Source: an uncultured Endozoicomonas sp.
GTDB taxonomy: Bacteria; Pseudomonadota; Gammaproteobacteria; Pseudomonadales; Endozoicomonadaceae
Direction: 5' to 3'
DNA: 41,415 nucleotides
Assembly (NCBI GenBank): GCA_900299555.1
Contig: OODV01000172.1
Location: 1-41,415 of the forward strand
Part shown: positions 17,468-26,006 of the stretch, one piece after another
How positions within the stretch are numbered: position 1 is the first letter of the stretch
How the letters are laid out: each line of letters begins with the position of its first letter
Translations under genes and position numbers: made by a program
Notes under the pieces: generated by a model
Database searches by the model: none
Seen by the model: only the letters and a program-made list of their open reading frames with translations
What the model was told of the DNA's origin: nothing

Positions 17468-18466
17468 ATGCAAGATAAGTGGCGAGAGTCTTCGTCAGAG
17501 GCGACTTCTGCAGCAGAGGGGCGTATTGAAAGTGATCGGGCCTGGGGTCTGGTTGAGTCTCTTGCCAGGGGGGCTTTGCTTGAGCAGCGGCGTTCAAGGC
17601 GCTGGAGTATATTTTTCAAACTGCTGACGTTTTGCTGGTTGTTCTTCTCGGTTGCCGTGATTTACAACGCGACCAACGTCAATGATGTTTCGGTGGGTGT
17701 GGGTACTGGGGGGCATACCGCGCTGGTGGACATTAATGGCCAGATTGGTGGTGGCGATGTTGATGCTGATACCGTTGTTACCGGCCTGCGATCGGCTTTT
17801 GAAGATCCGGGTACAAAAGCCGTTATCCTCAGAATTAACAGTCCTGGAGGTAGTCCTGTTCAGTCTGGATACATCTATGATGAGATTATTCGCCTGAGGG
17901 GTATGCATGAAGATATACCACTTTATGCAGTCATTATGGATATTGGGGCTTCCGGTGGTTATTACATCGCCGCTGCAGCGGATGAAATCTATGCGGATAA
18001 GGCCAGCCTGGTTGGGTCCATTGGTGTGATTTCATCGGGTTTTGGCTTTGTGGGAACGATGGAGAAGTTGGGTGTCACCCGTCGAACGTATACTTCTGGT
18101 GAAAATAAGGCTTTTCTTGATCCGTTTCAGACCGTTGACCGTGATGCTGCTGCCCAGTGGCAGCAGTCGCTCGATACCATACACCTTCAATTTATTGATG
18201 CGGTGAAAACCGGTCGTGGTGAGCGCCTGGTGGATGATTCTGATATTTTCTCAGGCATGGTCTGGTCTGGTGAGCAGGCAAAGCAGCTAGGTTTGATTGA
18301 TGGGTTGGGCAGTGCTGGTTATGTGGCTCGTGAGGTTGTCGGTGAGGAAGAGATCATTGATTATACTTCCCGCCTTTCACCTCTGGAGAAGTTTGCCAGA
18401 GATTTTGGGGCGGGTGTCAGTGCTACCCTGGTTGAAGCCCTGGGTGAAGGTTTTCAATTGATGTGA
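17468..18466 (+). CDS. sppA: S49 family signal peptide peptidase (SppA-like)
   Basis: A membrane serine protease that degrades cleaved signal peptides. It has a cytoplasmic N-terminus of about 47 residues, one membrane helix (about 48-66) and a periplasmic S49 domain. A Ser/Lys dyad is visible: S162 in DIGASGGYY and K214 in TSGENKAFLDPF, in the short single-domain (Bacillus-like) arrangement rather than the double-domain E. coli form. NSPGGSPVQSG (about 124-134) is the expected oxyanion-hole region. I choose ATG 17468 because AGGGG sits five bases before TGGTTATG; GTG 17462 is also in frame. It ends 7 bases before a strong bidirectional terminator. Confidence 0.93.
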   Translation: MQDKWRESSSEATSAAEGRIESDRAWGLVESLARGALLEQRRSRRWSIFFKLLTFCWLFFSVAVIYNATNVNDVSVGVGTGGHTALVDINGQIGGGDVDADTVVTGLRSAFEDPGTKAVILRINSPGGSPVQSGYIYDEIIRLRGMHEDIPLYAVIMDIGASGGYYIAAAADEIYADKASLVGSIGVISSGFGFVGTMEKLGVTRRTYTSGENKAFLDPFQTVDRDAAAQWQQSLDTIHLQFIDAVKTGRGERLVDDSDIFSGMVWSGEQAKQLGLIDGLGSAGYVAREVVGEEEIIDYTSRLSPLEKFARDFGAGVSATLVEALGEGFQLM

Positions 18467-18473
18467 TGTTTTT

Positions 18474-18502
18474 AAGAGACCTCTCTGGAGAGGTCTCTTT
18501 TT
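18474..18502. terminator. Bidirectional terminator between sppA and maf
   Basis: Arms AAGAGACCTCT and AGAGGTCTCTT (18474-18484, 18489-18499) with a four-base loop and a T-run on the plus strand. The minus strand, coming from maf, also ends in TT after the stem. Convergent genes on either side fit a shared terminator. Confidence 0.9.
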
Positions 18503-18504
18503 CC

Positions 18505-19086
18505 TTATATGCCCAACGGGTAGAGCCCTTCATTGATCAGCATGGTGGTCAGAGCGATTAGTGGTAATCCTACCAGGCTGTTGGGATCATCCCCCGCCAT
18601 TTTCTCAAAAAGCGTAATGCCCAGTCCTTCACATTTAAAACTTCCAGCGCAGTCCAGTGGTTTCTCTACATCTATATAAGTGGTAATTTGTGAGTTGGAG
18701 AGTTTGCGGAACCAGACTGTGTAGTCCACACAGGTCAATTGTTGTTGTCCTGTTGATGTGTTTAAGAGGCAGAGTCCGGTATGGAATATAACCTGCTTGC
18801 CGCTGCAGTCTGATAACTGCTTAATGGCGTTCTCTCTGATTCCCGGTTTTCCGAGAATGGTGTTCTCGAGTGCGGCGCACTGATCAGAAGCAATAATAAG
18901 AGTGTCAGTGTATAGGTCGGCCAGGGCCTGAGCTTTCTCTTTTGACAGTCTCAAGGCCAGGTTTTTTGCATTTTCGCCCGGTCTGGGGCTTTCGTCTATA
19001 TTGGGTGAGGCTTGTTGGAAAGTCAGGTTGAGCCTCTCCAGCAGGCTTTTTCTATAGGGTGAACCTGAAGCGAGCAGAATATTCAT
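18505..19086 (-). CDS. Maf-like nucleotide pyrophosphatase (YceF type)
   Basis: A Maf/YceF family nucleoside triphosphate pyrophosphatase; YceF acts on m7GTP, others on dTTP/UTP, presumably keeping modified nucleotides out of nucleic acids. The N-terminal LLASGSPYRKSLLERL (about 4-19), the SPNIDESPRPGE loop and IIASDQCAALENTILGKPG (about 65-83) are family signatures, and the C-terminal LPLIALTTML fits. The 193-residue length is normal. Position next to yceD and rpmF matches E. coli yceF, which supports the m7GTP subtype. It points away from yceD, so the 19087-19197 spacer must carry both promoters. Confidence 0.92.
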   Translation of the reverse strand: MNILLASGSPYRKSLLERLNLTFQQASPNIDESPRPGENAKNLALRLSKEKAQALADLYTDTLIIASDQCAALENTILGKPGIRENAIKQLSDCSGKQVIFHTGLCLLNTSTGQQQLTCVDYTVWFRKLSNSQITTYIDVEKPLDCAGSFKCEGLGITLFEKMAGDDPNSLVGLPLIALTTMLINEGLYPLGI

Positions 19087-19197
19087 TAATTGATGTTTCG
19101 GGCGTGATAAGTGGTGGTGATACGGGATAGTTGAGTGAGCAGTATGTACTGTCTCAGGTTTTTGTGAAATAACCCCGTGTATTCAGGGGAAGGGATT

Positions 19198-19860
19198 GTG
19201 AAAAATACGGGGTTGAGGCATGTTAATCATGAAATTGTTGAAAATCTGATACAAAGGTTGTTTGACAGCAAAGGGGCATCGCCCTATGATTGCGCGCTTA
19301 TGTTATCAGGCCAATTACCAAAAACCGTTGATCCGCGTAAACTCGCGCGTCAGGGGTTACAGTTTGAAGGTTCGCTGGCGCTTAAGCAGTTTGATCGACT
19401 GGTCGCCAGTCTAGCTGACGATCAGGGTGAGGTGAAGGTCTTTCTTCATTTCTACATGAGCGAAGATCATCGAGTGGTTCTTCAGGGGTATGTTGAAGCA
19501 AATCTGAAAATGATTTGTCAGCGCTGCCTCGATGTGGCAGAACTTCCCGTACGTTCAGATCTCAACCTGATGGGTGTATTGACCGATGAACAGGCCCGAT
19601 CCCTGCCAGAGGGTTATGAACCCCTGATGCTCATAGATGAGCCGATGGAGTTGGTTCCCTTGCTGGAGGAAGAGCTTTTATTGAGCCTTCCGATTGTGGC
19701 TTATCATCCGCTTGAAGCCTGTCAGGTTCAGCAGAGCTTTACTACTGAATCTGATGAAGAGGCTGAAGCTTTCGCTGCTCAGGCAGAGGAAGAAGAAAAG
19801 CGTCGTAACCCGTTCAGTGTTCTGGCCAGTCTGAAAACAGATGCTACCGAACCCAAATAG
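19198..19860 (+). CDS. yceD: YceD/DUF177 protein, 23S rRNA accumulation
   Basis: A DUF177 (YceD) protein; in E. coli it is needed for normal 23S rRNA accumulation and it is nearly always encoded before rpmF. The C107-QR-C110 pair in MICQRCLDVAEL, the acidic C-terminal half and the NPFSVLASLK ending are diagnostic. The start is ambiguous: GTG 19198 has AGGGG eight bases upstream and gives 220 residues; GTG 19177 has none; ATG 19300 gives 186 residues beginning MLSGQLPKTVDPRKLA, which is where I would expect the family to begin, but lacks a ribosome binding site. If 19198 is used, the protein has an unusual ~35-residue extension. It precedes rpmF by 20 bases. Confidence 0.9.
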   Translation: MKNTGLRHVNHEIVENLIQRLFDSKGASPYDCALMLSGQLPKTVDPRKLARQGLQFEGSLALKQFDRLVASLADDQGEVKVFLHFYMSEDHRVVLQGYVEANLKMICQRCLDVAELPVRSDLNLMGVLTDEQARSLPEGYEPLMLIDEPMELVPLLEEELLLSLPIVAYHPLEACQVQQSFTTESDEEAEAFAAQAEEEEKRRNPFSVLASLKTDATEPK

Positions 19861-19880
19861 AGATTCAGGAGAGTTGACAC

Positions 19881-20063
19881 ATGGCTGTTCAGCAAAATCG
19901 TAAAACCCGTTCCAAGCGTGACATGCGCCGTTCCCACGACAGTCTGACTGCTTCCCAGTTGTCTGTTGATGCTACTTCCGGCGAAACTCATCGTCGTCAT
20001 CACATGACTGCTGATGGTTTCTACCGTGGTCGTAAAGTGCTTGAAGGCAAAATCGGCGAGTGA
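19881..20063 (+). CDS. rpmF: 50S ribosomal protein L32
   Basis: Ribosomal protein bL32, 60 residues. The N-terminus [21 protein letters not shown] is the typical L32 signature, and the basic C-terminal half ends [10 protein letters not shown]. Zinc-binding cysteines found in some L32 proteins are absent, as usual in gammaproteobacteria. A good ribosome binding site (CAGGAG) lies upstream. It overlaps plsX by four bases (GTGA). Confidence 0.97.
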   Translation: MAVQQNRKTRSKRDMRRSHDSLTASQLSVDATSGETHRRHHMTADGFYRGRKVLEGKIGE

Positions 20064-21103
20064 GTCGATCGATGCCAGGACGGTTGGCGGCTCCAGGACG
20101 GAGAATAGCGCTTGATGTTATGAGCGGGGACGAAAGTCCCCGTTCTCGTATTCGGGCTGCCCTCAGGGTCCTGGGAACCTATTCAGATCTTCATCTTATT
20201 CTTGTTGGTGATCATTCAGTGATTGCTGATGAGCTCTCCTCCGTTTCATTCGATTATGCCCGCCTTGATATTGTCCATGCAGAGAAAACCATTGGCATGG
20301 ATGAAAAGCCATCGATTGCGCTAAGAGCCAAAGAGGGAAGCTCCATGTGGGTTGCTCTTGAGCAGGTCGCCAGTGGTTATGCTTCGGCCTGTGTCAGTGC
20401 TGGAAACACGGGCGCACTGATGGCTATGGGGCGGTTTGCCCTGAAAACATTTGTGGGTATAGATCGTCCGGCAATTGCTGCCAGCATCCCCAGTGCTGGT
20501 GGAAGTGTCCTGTTGCTTGATATGGGGGCGAACGTTGACTGTTCTTCGACTAATCTTTACCAGTTTGCCATCATGGGGTCCCGGTTGGTTGCCTCGGTGG
20601 GTGGTATTGCCTCTCCGCGGGTTGGTCTTCTGAATGTAGGTACCGAAGATATCAAGGGAAATGAGCAGGTCAGACTGGCCAACCGGCTGCTGAGAGAAGA
20701 CGGTCGTTTGAATTACATTGGTTATATCGAAGGGCATGATGTATTTGCAGGTCGGGCTGATGTTGTGGTCTGTGATGGCTTTGTCGGTAATATTGCGCTG
20801 AAAACCGGAGAGGGTGTGGCTTGTCTTATTCGGGATAGTCTTGTTGATGCCTTTCAGCAGACACTCTGGCGCCGCTTTCTCTCCCTGCTTATCGCGCCGG
20901 TTATGCGTAAGCTCTATAAAAGTATTGATCCGGTGGTTTATAACGGTGCCAGCTTTCTCGGGTTGCAGGGGATTGTGGTAAAAAGCCATGGCCACTCCAA
21001 TGAGGAGGGTTTTTTGCGGGCGATTGAAGAGGCGGTTCGGGAGGTGGATAGTGATGTTCCTGGTCGTCTGGCAGAAGAAGTTGAGGCAATGTTAAAAGGT
21101 TAA
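20060..21103 (+). CDS. plsX: Phosphate acyltransferase PlsX
   Basis: PlsX converts acyl-ACP to acyl phosphate, feeding membrane phospholipid synthesis. The family is clear from [19 protein letters not shown] (about 113-131), [10 protein letters not shown] (about 152-161), [14 protein letters not shown] and [16 protein letters not shown]. At 347 residues it is full length. One oddity is the N-terminal motif: [10 protein letters not shown] instead of the usual D-x-MGGD-xGP. The GTG start overlaps rpmF; ATG 20072 is an alternative. No fabH follows, unlike the enteric plsX-fabH-fabD order. Confidence 0.94.
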   Translation: MSRSMPGRLAAPGRRIALDVMSGDESPRSRIRAALRVLGTYSDLHLILVGDHSVIADELSSVSFDYARLDIVHAEKTIGMDEKPSIALRAKEGSSMWVALEQVASGYASACVSAGNTGALMAMGRFALKTFVGIDRPAIAASIPSAGGSVLLLDMGANVDCSSTNLYQFAIMGSRLVASVGGIASPRVGLLNVGTEDIKGNEQVRLANRLLREDGRLNYIGYIEGHDVFAGRADVVVCDGFVGNIALKTGEGVACLIRDSLVDAFQQTLWRRFLSLLIAPVMRKLYKSIDPVVYNGASFLGLQGIVVKSHGHSNEEGFLRAIEEAVREVDSDVPGRLAEEVEAMLKG

Positions 21104-21143
21104 TTTGCTTGTTTTTTCCATCGGAAACATAAATTTACTTACC

Positions 21144-21166
21144 TTGTTGTCTACTTTTTCTATAAT
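21144..21166 (+). promoter_or_regulatory. Candidate promoter for fabD
   Basis: A perfect TATAAT lies at 21161-21166 in the 239-base plsX-fabD spacer. The -35 is poor: TTACCT at 21139-21144 gives 16-base spacing. The downstream TTGCACCGG resembles the TATAATTGCGCC stretch upstream of nqrA. The gap suggests fabD-fabG can be expressed independently of plsX. Confidence 0.35.
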
Positions 21167-21342
21167 TGCACCGGTTTTCTACAGGGAAGCGTGGCCGATT
21201 TGTGAGTAACTGCCTGTTTTTAATAGTGGTTGCATCGTTAAGGCTCGCTTTGTATCCGATTACGTTTTGATGGTTCTGTTTAAAGAAGACCTATTGGTGT
21301 TCTCTATAAAAAGCAGGGTCGAAGGAAAAAGAGCGGGTTGAA

Positions 21343-22290
21343 ATGACGGATAAGCTAGCTTTTGTCTTTCCCGGGCAGGGATCTCAGCAGGTCGGCATGC
21401 TGGCTGACTACCTTTCAGAGCCTCTGGTTCAGGCAACGTTTGCGGAAGCTTCAGAGGTGCTTGGCTTTGACCTCTTGAAAATGGTATCCGAAGGGCCTGC
21501 TGAACAGTTGAATCGGACAGAAAATACTCAGCCTGCACTGCTGGTGTCCAGTGTGGTTCTCTGGCGTCTGTGGTGTGAGCGTCAGGGTGAGGCTCCATCA
21601 ATGATGGCAGGACACAGCTTGGGTGAATACTCCGCGCTGGTTTGTGCCGGAGCTATGAATTTTGTGGATGCGGTCAGACTGGTTCATCTTCGTGGGCTCT
21701 TTATGCAGGAGTCTGTAGCTCCTGGTGAAGGTGCCATGGCGGCCATTATTGGTCTGGGTGATGTGGATGTAATTGCGGCCTGTGAAAAGGCAGTCACTCT
21801 CGGTGAAAAAACAGAGGTTGTCGAAGCGGTTAACTTTAATGCTCCCGGGCAGGTGGTTATTGCAGGCCAGGTGGCTGCTGTGAAGCGGGCAATTGAGTGT
21901 GCAAAAGAGGTGGGTGCAAAAAGGGCTATCGAGCTGCCTGTCAGTGTTCCTTCTCATTGTGCACTGATGAAGCCAGCAGCTGAGCGGCTTAAGAAAGAGC
22001 TCGATAGTATTGACCTGCTTGAGCCAGTCATTCCTGTTGTTCAGAATGTCTCCGCTGATGTGTGTTCGGATCCGGTTCAATTGAAGGCTAATCTGGTTGC
22101 TCAGTTATACAGTCCTGTTCGCTGGGTTGAGTCTGTTGAAGGCATGATGACGGCCGGGGTTGGGCGATTTGCCGAATGTGGGCCCGGTAAAGTGCTTGCA
22201 GGGCTGAGTAAACGAATTGCACGACGTGCGCCCATTGTCACGCTGGAGTCCGCTGATGCTATGGCTCAAATGCTGGCAGAAGCTAACTAA
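21343..22290 (+). CDS. fabD: Malonyl-CoA:ACP transacylase
   Basis: FabD loads malonate from CoA onto acyl carrier protein for fatty acid elongation. FPGQGSQQVGML begins at residue 9, and the nucleophile S92 lies in the GHSLGEYSAL elbow; the catalytic His is in SVPSHCALM (about residue 204-206). The AECGPGKVLAGLSKRI ending is typical. At 315 residues it has normal length. A purine-rich site (GGAAAAAGAGCGG) precedes the ATG. It starts the fabD-fabG-acpP-fabF cluster. Confidence 0.97.
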   Translation: MTDKLAFVFPGQGSQQVGMLADYLSEPLVQATFAEASEVLGFDLLKMVSEGPAEQLNRTENTQPALLVSSVVLWRLWCERQGEAPSMMAGHSLGEYSALVCAGAMNFVDAVRLVHLRGLFMQESVAPGEGAMAAIIGLGDVDVIAACEKAVTLGEKTEVVEAVNFNAPGQVVIAGQVAAVKRAIECAKEVGAKRAIELPVSVPSHCALMKPAAERLKKELDSIDLLEPVIPVVQNVSADVCSDPVQLKANLVAQLYSPVRWVESVEGMMTAGVGRFAECGPGKVLAGLSKRIARRAPIVTLESADAMAQMLAEAN

Positions 22291-22307
22291 TAAGGAATAG
22301 GCGGGAA

Positions 22308-23069
22308 ATGACAGCTTTCTCAGGACAAGAACTGGAAGGAAAGGTTGCTCTCGTTACCGGTGCCAGTCGTGGCATTGGCAGGGCGATAGCGCTTTCTCTT
22401 GGTAAAGCCGGAGCCATTGTTGTTGGAACTGCAACGACAGAATCCGGTGCGGCTGCCATTACCGAAGCCCTGCAGGCTGAAGGTATTCAGGGGCAGGGTA
22501 TGGCGCTGAATGTTACGTCAGCAGATGAGTGCCAGGCGGTGGTGAAGTCGGTTGCTGAAAAGTACGGCGCTCCTCTGATTTTGGTAAACAATGCCGGTAT
22601 TACTCGTGATAATATCCTGATGCGAATGAAGGATGATGAGTGGGATGACGTTATTGATACCAATCTCAGCTCCATCTTCCGCATGAGTAAAGCTGTTCTG
22701 CGTGGTATGACAAAGGCACGCTGGGGGCGGATTGTGAATGTCAGCTCTGTTGTTGGTTCCATGGGGAATCAGGGACAGGCTAACTATGCCGCAGCTAAAG
22801 CCGGTATCGAAGGTTTTACCCGGGCGATGGCTCGGGAAGTGGGGTCAAGAAGTATTACTGTGAACACCGTTGCCCCGGGTTTTATTGCTACGGATATGAC
22901 CAGGGCGCTGCCTGAAGAGCAGCAGTCTTTTCTGCTTGGGCAGATTCCACTGGCCCGGTTGGGGCAGCCCGAAGAGATCGCTGCTTCCGTTGCTTTTCTT
23001 GTCAGTGAGCCGGCGGGTTATATTACTGGTGAGACCTTGCATGTTAATGGCGGCATGTACATGAATTAA
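22308..23069 (+). CDS. fabG: 3-oxoacyl-ACP reductase
   Basis: FabG reduces 3-oxoacyl-ACP with NADPH in fatty acid elongation. A short-chain dehydrogenase: the NADP-binding TGASRGIG lies at about residues 17-24, NNAGIT follows, and the catalytic Ser-Tyr-Lys set is seen in VNVSSVVGSMGNQGQANYAAAKAG (S about 147, Y about 160, K about 164). The C-terminal GYITGETLHVNGGMYMN is diagnostic for FabG. At 253 residues it carries about 8 extra N-terminal residues. It lies 17 bases after fabD. Confidence 0.97.
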   Translation: MTAFSGQELEGKVALVTGASRGIGRAIALSLGKAGAIVVGTATTESGAAAITEALQAEGIQGQGMALNVTSADECQAVVKSVAEKYGAPLILVNNAGITRDNILMRMKDDEWDDVIDTNLSSIFRMSKAVLRGMTKARWGRIVNVSSVVGSMGNQGQANYAAAKAGIEGFTRAMAREVGSRSITVNTVAPGFIATDMTRALPEEQQSFLLGQIPLARLGQPEEIAASVAFLVSEPAGYITGETLHVNGGMYMN

Positions 23070-23224
23070 TGCCCTCTCCCAAGGGGCTGTTGTCAGGCTT
23101 GAATAGCCGTGAGCGAAAATAGCCATGAACGGGAAAAGTTTCTGTTCTGATGGGTTGGGTTTTGGGTTTTTTTTGAAGCAAATGTCAATTTGCGCGGATA
23201 GTCACTGGTTTTCCATGAACTGGC

Positions 23225-23252
23225 TTGAAATTCCCATAATTGACCATATACA
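23225..23252 (+). promoter_or_regulatory. acpP: Candidate sigma-70 promoter for acpP
   Basis: TTGAAA (23225-23230) and TATACA (23247-23252) are separated by 16 bases, 55 bases upstream of acpP in a 238-base spacer. A dedicated acpP promoter would suit the very high demand for acyl carrier protein. Together with the terminator at 23628-23669, this makes acpP an independently expressed unit. Confidence 0.5.
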
Positions 23253-23307
23253 CTAGTTCACCTGTAGCCTCAGGCTGCACCGAATATCGATAGGAGCACA
23301 ACAAGGT

Positions 23308-23541
23308 ATGAGCACCATTGAAGAGCGCGTTAAGAAGATTGTTTGCGAACAACTTGGCGTGAAGGAAGACGAAGTTACTAACAGTGCGTCATTCGTAGAG
23401 GATCTGGGCGCGGATTCTCTGGACACTGTTGAGTTGGTGATGGCGTTGGAAGAGGAGTTCGAAACAGAGATTCCTGATGAAGAGGCTGAAAAAATCACCA
23501 CTGTTCAGGAAGCAATTGATTACGTTGTTGCCCACTCCTGA
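23308..23541 (+). CDS. acpP: Acyl carrier protein
   Basis: AcpP carries growing acyl chains on a phosphopantetheine arm attached to S37 in the [20 protein letters not shown] signature. It is 77 residues long, acidic, four-helical and intact. A good ribosome binding site (AGGAG) precedes the ATG. It is flanked by a likely own promoter and a strong terminator. Confidence 0.98.
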   Translation: MSTIEERVKKIVCEQLGVKEDEVTNSASFVEDLGADSLDTVELVMALEEEFETEIPDEEAEKITTVQEAIDYVVAHS

Positions 23542-23627
23542 TTCTGCCTTGATTTGCACAACTATGATCACTTACGGAAAAGTCTCATGATGCTGTCTTG
23601 TGACATTGTCCTGTGACAAGAATGTGA

Positions 23628-23669
23628 CAACAAAAGCCGCATGACAATTGTCTGCGGCTTTTGTTGTTT
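23628..23669 (+). terminator. Rho-independent terminator after acpP
   Basis: Fourteen-base arms CAACAAAAGCCGCA (23628-23641) and TGCGGCTTTTGTTG (23653-23666) followed by TTT. The loop is itself the palindrome GACAATTGTC. It lies 86 bases after acpP and would limit readthrough into fabF. Confidence 0.9.
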
Positions 23670-23870
23670 CTGGCAGCCTGCTGGGCTATAACACTGGCTG
23701 TTGGTGGGCTAATGCTTGGGGTGGCTGCTTATAGCTGTGTAGGACACTCTGGATTCTTTGGATATATATCATGTTGTTGTCGTTTTTTCATATTCAATGA
23801 TCTTGTATGGGTTCAATGTGTGAATGACGGATCATTAAATCTGTACGGCAAGTCAGCAGGAGACTCAGCC

Positions 23871-25148
23871 TTGTCGGAAGAAAAAAAAATAGAGAAATTA
23901 CAGCAGCGGTTACGTAGAAGGGTTGTTGTAACAGGAATGGGGGCTATTACCCCGGTGGGTAATAATGTCAGGGATAGCTGGATTAACCTTGTAGCGGGTC
24001 GTAGTGGTATTGAGTCAATCAGTCATCTGGATACTGAGGGCTTCACCGTACGCATCTGTGGAGCCGTAAAAGGCTTTGACCCTGCTGGTGTGATTGATAA
24101 GAAGGATGTCCGGAAGATGGATGTCTTTATCCAGTATGGTGTTGTCGCTGCTGCTGAGGCTATAGCTGATGCTGGTTTTGTAGTTGATGACGATTTTGCT
24201 CATCGTTATGGGGTTGCCATCGGTTCTGGTATTGGTGGTTTGACGTCCATTGAACAAAACCACTCTACGCTTATGAATAGTGGCCCTCGTCGTATATCTC
24301 CCTTTTTTATCCCCGCAGCGATTGTCAACATGGCGGCAGGCTGGGTCTCCATGAAATACAATCTTCAAGGGCCAAATTTTGCCACTTCTACGGCCTGCGC
24401 AACCGGTAGCCATGCTATTGCTCTTGCTGCGAGAACCATTGCCTATGGCGATGCAGATGTTATGGTGGCAGGAGGTGCTGAAAAAGGCTCATCTTCACTT
24501 GGAATGACAGGCTTTGCTGCTGCTCGTGCGCTTTCTACCCGCAATGATTCCCCTGAAAAAGCCAGTCGCCCCTGGGATGCAGGTCGTGATGGTTTTGTGC
24601 TGGGTGATGGTGCTGGCATTCTTGTTCTGGAGGAATATGAGCATGCGGTTGCCCGAGGGGCCAGAATATATGCTGAACTCAGTGGAGTCGGTATGAGTGG
24701 TGATGCCTGGCATATGACGTCACCGCCAGAAGATGGTCGGGGGGCTGCACGGGCAATGTTATCTGCGCTGGAAGATGCGGGCCTGCGACCTGAAGATGTG
24801 TCGTATATTAATGCACATGGAACGTCAACGTTTGCAGGCGATCTCGCAGAGACCCGTGCTATACACAAAGTGTTTGGTGCGCATGCCGCGCACCTTGCAG
24901 TCAGTTCAACCAAATCCATAACTGGCCATTTGCTCGGTGCTGCTGGTGCTGTTGAAGCTGTGTTCAGTATTCAGTCACTTGTTGAAGGGGTAATACCACC
25001 AACCATCAACCTGGATGCTCCCGGAGAAGGGTGTGATCTTGATTATGTGCCCAACAAGGCGCGCAGAATGACGATGGATCACGTTTTCTCGAACTCCTTT
25101 GGTTTCGGTGGTACTAACGTAACTCTGGCATTTTCTCGAGTAGTATAA
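23871..25148 (+). CDS. fabF: 3-oxoacyl-ACP synthase II
   Basis: FabF condenses malonyl-ACP with acyl-ACP, controlling elongation and temperature response of fatty acids. The ketoacyl synthase signatures are [13 protein letters not shown], the nucleophile C176 in [11 protein letters not shown], the His in NAHGTST and the His in [18 protein letters not shown], ending NSFGFGGTN. The frame is open back to 23661, but that stretch begins inside the acpP terminator. I choose TTG 23871: AGGAG lies eight bases upstream and the resulting 425 residues fit FabF. GTG 23820 is a less likely alternative. It is followed 24 bases later by pabC. Confidence 0.95.
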   Translation: MSEEKKIEKLQQRLRRRVVVTGMGAITPVGNNVRDSWINLVAGRSGIESISHLDTEGFTVRICGAVKGFDPAGVIDKKDVRKMDVFIQYGVVAAAEAIADAGFVVDDDFAHRYGVAIGSGIGGLTSIEQNHSTLMNSGPRRISPFFIPAAIVNMAAGWVSMKYNLQGPNFATSTACATGSHAIALAARTIAYGDADVMVAGGAEKGSSSLGMTGFAAARALSTRNDSPEKASRPWDAGRDGFVLGDGAGILVLEEYEHAVARGARIYAELSGVGMSGDAWHMTSPPEDGRGAARAMLSALEDAGLRPEDVSYINAHGTSTFAGDLAETRAIHKVFGAHAAHLAVSSTKSITGHLLGAAGAVEAVFSIQSLVEGVIPPTINLDAPGEGCDLDYVPNKARRMTMDHVFSNSFGFGGTNVTLAFSRVV

Positions 25149-25172
25149 GTTTTTTTGAAAAACTCAGGGTAA

Positions 25173-26006
25173 ATGGGGCGTTGGATGAGTAATATCCCTG
25201 TTTGGATAAATGGTGCTCCTCAGGATCATCTGTCTGTTTCAGATCGCGGGTTGGCTTATGGTGATGGTTTGTTTGAGACTGTTCGAGTGTCAAATGGCAA
25301 GCCAACCCTTGCAGGTTACCATTGGTCCCGTCTGCAGCGTTCCTGCGAGCGGCTTGGTATTGTTCTTGATGTTGATCAGCTCCTTGAAGAAGTTGATGCT
25401 TTTTTGTCGGTCAGTCGGGCAAGTGCAGGCGTGTTGAAGGTGATTGTGACCCGGGGGAGTGGTGGTCGTGGGTATAACCCCGAAGGTTGCCTGTCTTCTT
25501 CCCGGATTCTTTCTCTCCATTCCTTGCCTGTACGTCAACGTGATCCTGGGCTTTTTGGTGCGCGGGTAAAGGCATGCCAGACCTGCCTTGGACGCAGTTA
25601 TCTGGCTGGCTTGAAACATTTGAATCGTCTTGAGCAGGTGCTGGCAAGAAGTGAGTGGCAGGGGGATGCTTACGACGAAGGTTTGCTGTGCGACTATGAG
25701 GGAATCCTTGTTGAGGGCACAATGAGTAATTTGTTTATTGTTACTCATCAAGGTGATCTGGTTACCCCGGACCTTTCATTCAGTGGTGTGGCAGGTGTTT
25801 GTCGTGAGTTTATTATTGAGTTTGCACGCAGTCGTGGAATCATTGTTAAAGAGCAGTTGGTATCAGACCTTGATGTTGCGGAAATCTTTCTTTGTAACAG
25901 TGTAAACGGTGTCTGGCCTGTGGTTGAATATGAAGGCAGGGTATGGGAAATCGGCCCCATTACTACCCTGATTCGGGATTGTGTACTGGAAGAATTAAAT
26001 GCTTAA
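25173..26006 (+). CDS. pabC: Aminodeoxychorismate lyase
   Basis: PabC releases pyruvate from 4-amino-4-deoxychorismate to give p-aminobenzoate for folate, using pyridoxal phosphate. Class IV aminotransferase fold: DRGLAYGDGLFETVRV near the N-terminus, the PLP Lys in AGLKHLNRLEQVLAR (about residue 146), and LLCDYEGILVEGTMSNLFIV further on are typical. At 277 residues it has normal length. ATG 25173 (after CAGGG) or ATG 25185 (after GGGG) could start translation. The 3' end overlaps mltG by eight bases. Confidence 0.95.
   Translation: MGRWMSNIPVWINGAPQDHLSVSDRGLAYGDGLFETVRVSNGKPTLAGYHWSRLQRSCERLGIVLDVDQLLEEVDAFLSVSRASAGVLKVIVTRGSGGRGYNPEGCLSSSRILSLHSLPVRQRDPGLFGARVKACQTCLGRSYLAGLKHLNRLEQVLARSEWQGDAYDEGLLCDYEGILVEGTMSNLFIVTHQGDLVTPDLSFSGVAGVCREFIIEFARSRGIIVKEQLVSDLDVAEIFLCNSVNGVWPVVEYEGRVWEIGPITTLIRDCVLEELNA

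Noticed and set aside
20321..20995. 224-codon minus-strand frame opposite plsX
   Set aside because: Antisense shadow of a clear plsX; no start signal or family.
23661..23870. Hydrophobic N-terminal extension of fabF
   Set aside because: It begins inside the acpP terminator arm and TTG 23871 has a well-spaced AGGAG giving a normal FabF.
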